DNA of 8,624 nt from Eggerthellales bacterium UBA948. GTDB lineage: Bacteria > Actinomycetota > Coriobacteriia > Coriobacteriales > UBA8131. The DNA lies in assembly GCA_002293265.1 (NCBI GenBank), contig DBCW01000115.1, positions 1 to 8,624 on the forward strand, given 5' to 3'. Both the position numbers and the translations under genes were made by a program. Below, in pieces: positions 1 through 4,572 of this stretch. Every line of letters starts with the position of its first letter. Positions within the stretch are counted from its first letter, which is position 1. Below the pieces are notes generated by a model. The model was not told the origin of the DNA. It saw only the letters and a program-made list of their open reading frames with translations, and did no database searches.

Positions 1-543
1 TGCTCCGGGCGTTTTTCGATATGTGCTCCATGAAGCACTGTAATCGATCTGATTGCTATAGAGGTATAGACCGGCGATAAAAGCACCATCGTATCCCTTT
101 TCGCCTGTAAAGTCGATTGTCACCTTAGAAGTTGATGGTATATAGAAGCGATAGTAATCGTAGTCTGAGGAACCGTTACTTCCAAAACGCCCGGTGTAAG
201 TAGCGCCAATGCTAATTATATTTGCCTCTGACTCTTTGTCATTTGGTTCGCTTTCCCATGGTGAAGACAAAGGTGATGCAGCAAGTGGGCTAGATGTGTC
301 AAAGACTGACTTGCTTGCAATTATTGGTTCAATAGAAGTTGAGTCATTTTTAGAACTCTCCATCTGATCATTAATGCTTGATGTTACATCCGGCTCTCTA
401 TTTATCGTTTCTGTATTTGCTGCCAACGCTTGAATCGGAACCATAGTCATTGCCAATACAATAGCAATTGTCGCTATTAAGAGGCTCCTGATTATTGATT
501 TAAGATCCTCAATTTTTAAGCTTAAAGTTTTTGTTTCTTTCAT
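1..543 (-). CDS. Secreted PPC-domain-like protein, N-terminal 181 residues (C-terminus beyond left edge)
   Basis: The frame is open from an ATG at 543 to the window edge, so only the N-terminal 181 residues are seen. Residues 1-20 are polar and basic, about 20-36 form a hydrophobic segment, and an A-L-A/A site near 39-42 fits signal peptidase I, so the protein is probably exported. Residues 43-95 are a Ser/Thr/Asn-rich linker without clear fold. From about 96 comes W-E-S-E-P-N-D, then a G-x-Y-x-G-x-F turn and D-Y-D-Y-Y-R-F, the usual signature of bacterial pre-peptidase C-terminal (PPC) beta-sandwich domains found on secreted enzymes and surface proteins. The rest of the protein, and hence any catalytic domain, lies outside the window. 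An AGGTGGG lies about 13 nt upstream of the ATG, rather far for a ribosome binding site; an in-frame GTG at 561 is the alternative. It is separated from the glycan genes by 274 nt with its own putative promoter, so it need not be part of that operon. The PPC call is by motif only. Confidence 0.72.
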   Translation of the reverse strand, partial: MKETKTLSLKIEDLKSIIRSLLIATIAIVLAMTMVPIQALAANTETINREPDVTSSINDQMESSKNDSTSIEPIIASKSVFDTSSPLAASPLSSPWESEPNDKESEANIISIGATYTGRFGSNGSSDYDYYRFYIPSTSKVTIDFTGEKGYDGAFIAGLYLYSNQIDYSASWSTYRKTPGA

Positions 544-685
544 ATCACAACCACATCCCACCTAACAACTTATTACTTTTGTTCTCACACAAAAATTCCC
601 ACTTAAAGACCATGCAAAAGCTAAAGTAAATAACATCCAATATATTTTATATTTTTGTCAGTTTTACACAACAAAGTTGCTTGCT

Positions 686-694
686 ATTATACCA
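686..694 (-). promoter_or_regulatory. Putative extended -10 promoter for the secreted-protein gene
   Basis: Read on the minus strand the sequence is TGGTATAAT, a consensus TATAAT with the TGn extension. No good -35 hexamer lies 16-18 nt upstream, which is usual for extended -10 promoters. An A9 tract sits about 32 nt further upstream, in the region where UP elements act. The predicted transcript starts near 679 and reads into the gene beginning at 543. Confidence 0.5.
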
Positions 695-725
695 AGAATA
701 AATTTGACATAATGCATATATGATG

Positions 726-734
726 TTTTTTTTT
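726..734 (-). repeat. A9 homopolymer upstream of the secreted-protein promoter
   Basis: Nine consecutive A on the minus strand (T on plus), centred about 50 nt upstream of the inferred transcription start. It may be an UP-element-like A tract or a bent-DNA site. Tract-length changes here could in principle tune transcription, but A/T runs are common in AT-rich intergenic DNA. Confidence 0.4.
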
Positions 735-749
735 GCAAATTTCGTTATC

Positions 750-771
750 AGCTAATTGAAAGCTAATTGAA
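750..771. repeat. Perfect tandem duplication of an 11-mer
   Basis: AGCTAATTGAA occurs twice with no gap (750-760 and 761-771). The two copies are spaced one helical turn apart, so they would present the same face of DNA to a bound protein. They lie upstream of the A9 tract and extended -10 box. The role is unknown; a regulator site or a simple replication-slippage duplication are both possible. Confidence 0.5.
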
Positions 772-817
772 AAGCACAAAACAATTTCTTGAAACCTTTG
801 CTTTGGAAATACGCGTC

Positions 818-1996
818 CTATAGACCATCTATGTCTTGCTCATTTAATGCATCACTGAGGAGTTTATGCATTCTATGCCCCTCTCCGCCGGACGCGTGGC
901 TTGTTTCTTCCAGTATGGCTTTGATCGATTCAGCATATTTAGGACGCCAGCCCCTGCATTTACGAAGTGTCGTGCGCAGCAGCCTTAGAATAAGACGAGT
1001 GTCTTCTTTTGAACGTACTCGATCAAAGCCCCAGTAGTAGTTACATAGTCTGTTTTGCTCGCCAATATCTCCGTTCATATCTAAAGGAAACGCTTTTTGA
1101 AACCTTATCCTGGCTTCACTCAAGCTTTTTTTGTGATCGTCATTAAGTCGAGGATTAATGATGCTGTCTTCGCATGGCCAGATGCAAAGCGGCTTGTTTT
1201 CGTATACACAAAACCCTATGTGAGTGCCTATTTCATTTGAAACTACCAATTCTGATAATTGAATAAAGGATTTAAGCCTTCTTACAAAATACTGGCTACC
1301 CCTAGAACCGGCTGATATGATATTTACTCGTTCTTGATTGCGCTTGGCTAACTTAACGTTGGGAAGATCGTTCCAATATATGCACATAAACAAAGAGTCA
1401 TATTCTGTACCGTAACGATCAAACATGCTATCGAGAAACATGTCAAAATCAAAATCCATTTGAGTTTTTTCCCATGTATGAGCCGGAAAGAATAACAAAA
1501 TCTTGCCATATTTATCTATGATTTTTCGCGCTTCTGCTTTTGAATAATAAGGCTCTGCATAATGTATGTACGGACCAAGCGGAAATATTGGAATACCGGG
1601 CATTTTCTTTCTAATATGCGAAATGGAGCTTATGCCTTGCGTAATGTAATTTCCGCGACCGGGAGGCAGGTATTCACCATCTTTTACAAAGCTGATTCCA
1701 TGCGACATGCCATCTACCGCAAGCAAGTTGTTTGCCTTAAGACCTGCATAATTAAATATTTCAGTTAAATACCCATAATACAGTTGCTCGGATGCATTGC
1801 CTCGATATGCGACTATTCCGTCATTTAGCTTTGAGCCTTTTATATAGCTTACTGCTTTGGTGAAGTCATCTATCTGTTCGATCATATCAAAGGTATCGCT
1901 AGTTTTTATAAAGTTCGAAACTAACCTGTTGTGCTCTTTGTTTTGCCGTTTTATTTCCCAGTTTTTGTAGTAAATATTATTTTGCAGAGATGGCAT
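818..1996 (-). CDS. GT-B-like glycan-locus protein of unknown activity (possible glycosyltransferase)
   Basis: A cytosolic protein of 392 residues without signal peptide or membrane segment. The N-terminal half has G-I-V-A-Y-R-G-N followed by Y-Y-G-Y, then F-P-L-G-P-Y-I-H-Y-A, which resembles the acceptor-side fold of GT-B enzymes. The C-terminal half has alternating strands and helices: I-L-L-F-F-P-A-H-T, V-N-I-I-S-A-G-S-R-G and, most tellingly, V-V-S-N-E-I-G-T-H-I-G-F followed by E-N-K-P-L-C-I-W. A late S/T-N-x-x-G-T-H step before a 'K-P' turn is typical of nucleotide-sugar binding halves in capsule transferases, and I recognise this overall layout from unnamed proteins in other polysaccharide loci. 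Donor and acceptor cannot be read from sequence. Start choice: an upstream in-frame GTG at 2005 lies inside the ribosome binding site, whereas the ATG at 1996 follows AAAGGTG by 8 nt, so ATG is preferred. The gene begins 23 nt after the tandem GT2 gene and is probably cotranscribed with it. Coding is certain, function tentative. Confidence 0.8.
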   Translation of the reverse strand: MPSLQNNIYYKNWEIKRQNKEHNRLVSNFIKTSDTFDMIEQIDDFTKAVSYIKGSKLNDGIVAYRGNASEQLYYGYLTEIFNYAGLKANNLLAVDGMSHGISFVKDGEYLPPGRGNYITQGISSISHIRKKMPGIPIFPLGPYIHYAEPYYSKAEARKIIDKYGKILLFFPAHTWEKTQMDFDFDMFLDSMFDRYGTEYDSLFMCIYWNDLPNVKLAKRNQERVNIISAGSRGSQYFVRRLKSFIQLSELVVSNEIGTHIGFCVYENKPLCIWPCEDSIINPRLNDDHKKSLSEARIRFQKAFPLDMNGDIGEQNRLCNYYWGFDRVRSKEDTRLILRLLRTTLRKCRGWRPKYAESIKAILEETSHASGGEGHRMHKLLSDALNEQDIDGL

Positions 1997-2004
1997 TATA
2001 TTCA

Positions 2005-2011
2005 CACCTTT
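2005..2011 (-). promoter_or_regulatory. Ribosome binding site that decides the start of the GT-B-like gene
   Basis: AAAGGTG on the minus strand ends 8 nt before ATG 1996. The alternative GTG start at 2005-2003 overlaps the last base of this site and would have no usable Shine-Dalgarno sequence, so the shorter, ATG-initiated protein is favoured. Confidence 0.7.
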
Positions 2012-2019
2012 TTAATTGT

Positions 2020-4413
2020 TCATTTCTTTGTTGATTTTAAAAATCGTTTTATTATTCGTAGCGGTGCAGTAAGAAACCTACCTAGTCTATATGCTCTTGT
2101 CTTTTTAAGCACACTAAATCGCTCTTCGGACTGTTTGAGTTTTGTCTTGAGTTCTTGAATCTCGCTATTTAGTAGATCGTTTTGCTCCTTTATTGTTTTT
2201 TTACCTTTGACTAACTCATCATTACGAGAAGAAAGCTTTTCCACCCTTCGTTCAAATACAACTATTTCGCGAGAAAGTTTGGTGTTTTTTATTGTTTTAT
2301 CTTTGATGACATCTCTCAAGTCTCTCACTTTTTGTACGTGAATCTCTATGACTTTCTCTTTTCTGTTTAGCTGAATTTCGTGCCGCTTAACTAAACTTTC
2401 ATTCTCGTTCTTCTGCCGCAAGTTCTCTTCTTTACAAATTTTGCTTCGCTCTTCCAGTGCGCCAATCTGCTTAACCTGCTCTCGCGTTAACTGCCTTATT
2501 TCATTCAGATCAACTTTTTGCGCCTCTAAAAGTACCCTTGTTTTTTCAAGCTTGTCAGTTTGTTCTTTTACGTACTTCTGGAGCGATAAAATTTGCTCTC
2601 TTTTAGAAGATATTTCTTCTCTTTGAACAGACATTTTCTCTTTCTGAGAAGCGCAGAGATCATTTGATTGTTTTAGCCTTGATTCCTGTGCTTTTAGGCG
2701 CTCTTCGTTCAACACAAGCTTAGATTTTTGCTCTTTTATTTGATCATTAAGTCTCTTTTGTTCGTTATAAAACTCCATAAGCTGCACGAATTCCACTCTA
2801 TCTTCGGGTGCTAAAGATGCAGTTTGTTTGCTCACTTCCATCTTGCCCAAATCGTGAAGAGCGGCTGCCATAGAAATTCCCATACGAACAAGTTGTTTTG
2901 CAGCAGCTCTGAGAAATGATGTGTTTGAAACATCATTGTCAATCAAGCTGTTTTTTGACTCGATCATACAGGTCAAGTATCCATAAACATTTCTCCAGCT
3001 TTTTGACACGGTCATGATAGAGTTGTTTCTAATTCGTCGCGAGAACAAGGGTTCATGCAGCACCGAAACACGCTTAGCATGTATCAAACATTGAAGTAAA
3101 AACAGATTGTCTTCATGCAATATGCCGGGAAAAAATTTAACTTTGCTGTCTAACAAAAAGCTGCGTGACAATAGCTGAAGATCTACTTTTGGCTTTACGT
3201 CATGATTTCTTACTAAAAGTGTTAGTAACTCTTGTCCGGTATAAACAGAATTGTATTGTTCGTGGTAACGGTATGCATTTATGTAAAACCTGTGCTCCTT
3301 GGCTAAACTTATTGGCTCATAAAACGAAGTGCCTTCAAAGAAAGCTATTTCCAGATCTTTTTCTGTGGCATATGCATATGCTTGCGCTAAAGCACACCAA
3401 GCCAGATAGTCATCGCTATCAAGAAAGTGTACATACTTTCCCTTTGCCTTACTTAGCCCAGTGTTACGCGCGCAAGACAACCCCGCATTTTTCTGTTGCA
3501 CTATCTGAATCCTGCAGTCTTCCTTAGCAAGTCTCTCTAATATTGCCAATGAGCCGTCCGTAGAACCATCGTCTACACAAATTATTTCGATATCATGCAG
3601 TGTTTGTTGTATTACCGACAACAATGTTTCCTCAACATAATCTTCCATGTTATATACAGGGATTATTACAGAGACCCTTGGCGATCTCGTTTTTGTCTTA
3701 ACAACATAATCGTATCGTTTGGTGTTTACAGGCTTTTGATTTTTACCTTGTGCTTTCACGTCAGTTAGTAAACATAAGTTGATAAGTATGCGATCAGTAA
3801 CCGCAATCGACCTGGCTTTTTGTAGTGCCTGTCTCGTAAAGCCAATATCACTTGCAAACAATTCTTTTTGAAACGTGAGTCGCTCTCGCATTATAAAATC
3901 ACGCAAAAAGAGCTTGTTTAATACTGCATAATTTGTGAAATTAGCAGATGACTTCTGCATGTCTCGCCCGGAAAATGACACACTGTCAGGCAAAGCCGCA
4001 ACATTAAGATAGTTGTCCTGATAACTTATTTTATCCGTCGCTGCATCGTAGCCGCGAACCGCACAAACACAGACATCAGCATTGTTTAATTCGCACTGTT
4101 CATACATCCGTTTAAAAGCATCCGGCTCAAAAAAACAACGAGTATCTAAGAAAAAGACATATTGTCCTTTAGCTTCTTTTAGCGCCTTATTGTACGCAAC
4201 ACCCGCAGATACAGATTCCTTGATATACAGATCTCTAAATCGACTATCTGCTGCTACATACTCTTCAATTATTTTAGAGGTATTACCGGCAGGTTCTAAC
4301 GCTATGCACAGTACTTCAAATTCACTCAGCGTTTGACCGGCAATGCTTTCAAGGCAGCTTTTCAACAGTCTATCTGCGCCTTGAACCAAAATGATGACCG
4401 ATACCTTAATCAT
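2020..4413 (-). CDS. Tandem GT2 glycosyltransferase with long C-terminal coiled coil
   Basis: A 797-residue protein with two GT-A fold family 2 domains. Domain 2 (about 246-462) is canonical: V-S-V-I-I-P-V-Y-N at 248-255, D-D-G-S-T-D-G at 281-287, the metal- and nucleotide-binding D-S-D-D at 332-335 and H-E-D-N at 433-436, where the acidic pair supplies the usual catalytic base. Domain 1 (about 3-215) keeps the fold pattern (V-S-V-I-I-L-V, S-A-G-V-A-Y-N-K-A) but has L-D-T-R at 89-92 where D-x-D is expected and S-D-I-G-F at 188-192 where E-D is expected, so it may be inactive or structural. Residues about 546-768 are almost uninterrupted charged heptads, a coiled coil roughly 33 nm long if continuous. 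The last 30 residues end in a basic tail with A-Y-R-L-G-R (774-779), shared with the GT4 protein at the right edge. There are no membrane spans; it likely acts at the cytoplasmic face, adding sugars to a growing glycan. The ATG at 4413 follows GGTAGGG by 7 nt. A 159-nt gap separates it from the upstream gene. Confidence 0.88.
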   Translation of the reverse strand: MIKVSVIILVQGADRLLKSCLESIAGQTLSEFEVLCIALEPAGNTSKIIEEYVAADSRFRDLYIKESVSAGVAYNKALKEAKGQYVFFLDTRCFFEPDAFKRMYEQCELNNADVCVCAVRGYDAATDKISYQDNYLNVAALPDSVSFSGRDMQKSSANFTNYAVLNKLFLRDFIMRERLTFQKELFASDIGFTRQALQKARSIAVTDRILINLCLLTDVKAQGKNQKPVNTKRYDYVVKTKTRSPRVSVIIPVYNMEDYVEETLLSVIQQTLHDIEIICVDDGSTDGSLAILERLAKEDCRIQIVQQKNAGLSCARNTGLSKAKGKYVHFLDSDDYLAWCALAQAYAYATEKDLEIAFFEGTSFYEPISLAKEHRFYINAYRYHEQYNSVYTGQELLTLLVRNHDVKPKVDLQLLSRSFLLDSKVKFFPGILHEDNLFLLQCLIHAKRVSVLHEPLFSRRIRNNSIMTVSKSWRNVYGYLTCMIESKNSLIDNDVSNTSFLRAAAKQLVRMGISMAAALHDLGKMEVSKQTASLAPEDRVEFVQLMEFYNEQKRLNDQIKEQKSKLVLNEERLKAQESRLKQSNDLCASQKEKMSVQREEISSKREQILSLQKYVKEQTDKLEKTRVLLEAQKVDLNEIRQLTREQVKQIGALEERSKICKEENLRQKNENESLVKRHEIQLNRKEKVIEIHVQKVRDLRDVIKDKTIKNTKLSREIVVFERRVEKLSSRNDELVKGKKTIKEQNDLLNSEIQELKTKLKQSEERFSVLKKTRAYRLGRFLTAPLRIIKRFLKSTKK

Positions 4414-4510
4414 GTTCCTACCCTACCATTACACTTCATGCCGCATGATTATTACTTGCCTACATTTAATATATAGCCCTATGCATTTTGAATCGTATGC
4501 TAAGGTATTT

Positions 4511-4549
4511 TTTGCTTATTATAGCTTCTTTGTGTAAACAATAAGCAAA
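4511..4549. repeat. Perfect 10-bp inverted repeat in the 159-nt gap before the tandem GT2 gene
   Basis: TTTGCTTATT at 4511-4520 is the exact reverse complement of AATAAGCAAA at 4540-4549, with a 19-nt loop. The stem is AT-rich, and on the minus transcript it is followed by A residues rather than U, so it is not a standard intrinsic terminator. One arm overlaps a TATAAT box. It could be an operator for a dimeric regulator or an RNA hairpin in the leader. Confidence 0.5.
4518..4523 (-). promoter_or_regulatory. Putative -10 box for the tandem GT2 and GT-B-like genes
   Basis: A perfect TATAAT on the minus strand about 105 nt upstream of the ATG at 4413. The best -35 candidate, TTGCTT, is 19 nt upstream and matches poorly, and it lies in the far arm of the inverted repeat, so both promoter elements would be covered by anything binding that repeat. 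It may be an internal promoter of the operon or a chance match in AT-rich DNA. Confidence 0.35.
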
Positions 4550-4572
4550 CCGCTAAATATATCCGTATTCTT

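Larger units (their letters stand above)
544..817. other. Intergenic region with promoter, A tract and 11-bp tandem duplication
   Basis: This 274-nt AT-rich gap lies between the stop of the GT-B-like gene and the secreted-protein gene. It contains no convincing ORF. It holds an extended -10 box (686-694), an A9 tract (726-734), a perfect tandem pair of an 11-mer (750-771) and a small palindrome, CATATATG, at 715-722. If transcription starts near 679 the leader is about 136 nt long. I found no strong GC-rich hairpin followed by a T run after the stop at 818, so termination of the upstream operon is not explained by the visible sequence. Confidence 0.6.

Noticed and set aside
559..561. Upstream GTG start for the secreted protein
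   Set aside because: It adds a Cys/Gly-rich stretch unlike a signal-peptide n-region and has no Shine-Dalgarno; ATG at 543 gives a normal signal peptide, though its own site is distant.
704..709. TTGACA -35 box on the plus strand
   Set aside because: No -10 hexamer lies 16-18 nt downstream and no plus-strand gene follows; the plus-strand frame starting at 789 lies opposite the GT-B-like gene and has no family features.
2003..2005. GTG start giving three more residues for the GT-B-like protein
   Set aside because: It overlaps the AAAGGTG ribosome binding site; ATG at 1996 has ideal spacing of 8 nt.
3165..3527. Plus-strand open frame of 120 codons opposite the GT2 gene
   Set aside because: It is antisense to a well-supported conserved coding region, with no recognisable domain or ribosome binding site. 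The same holds for the other plus-strand frames.
4511..4549. Rho-independent terminator after the fusion gene
   Set aside because: The hairpin is all AT apart from one G-C pair per arm region, has a 19-nt loop and is followed on the minus strand by A residues, not U.
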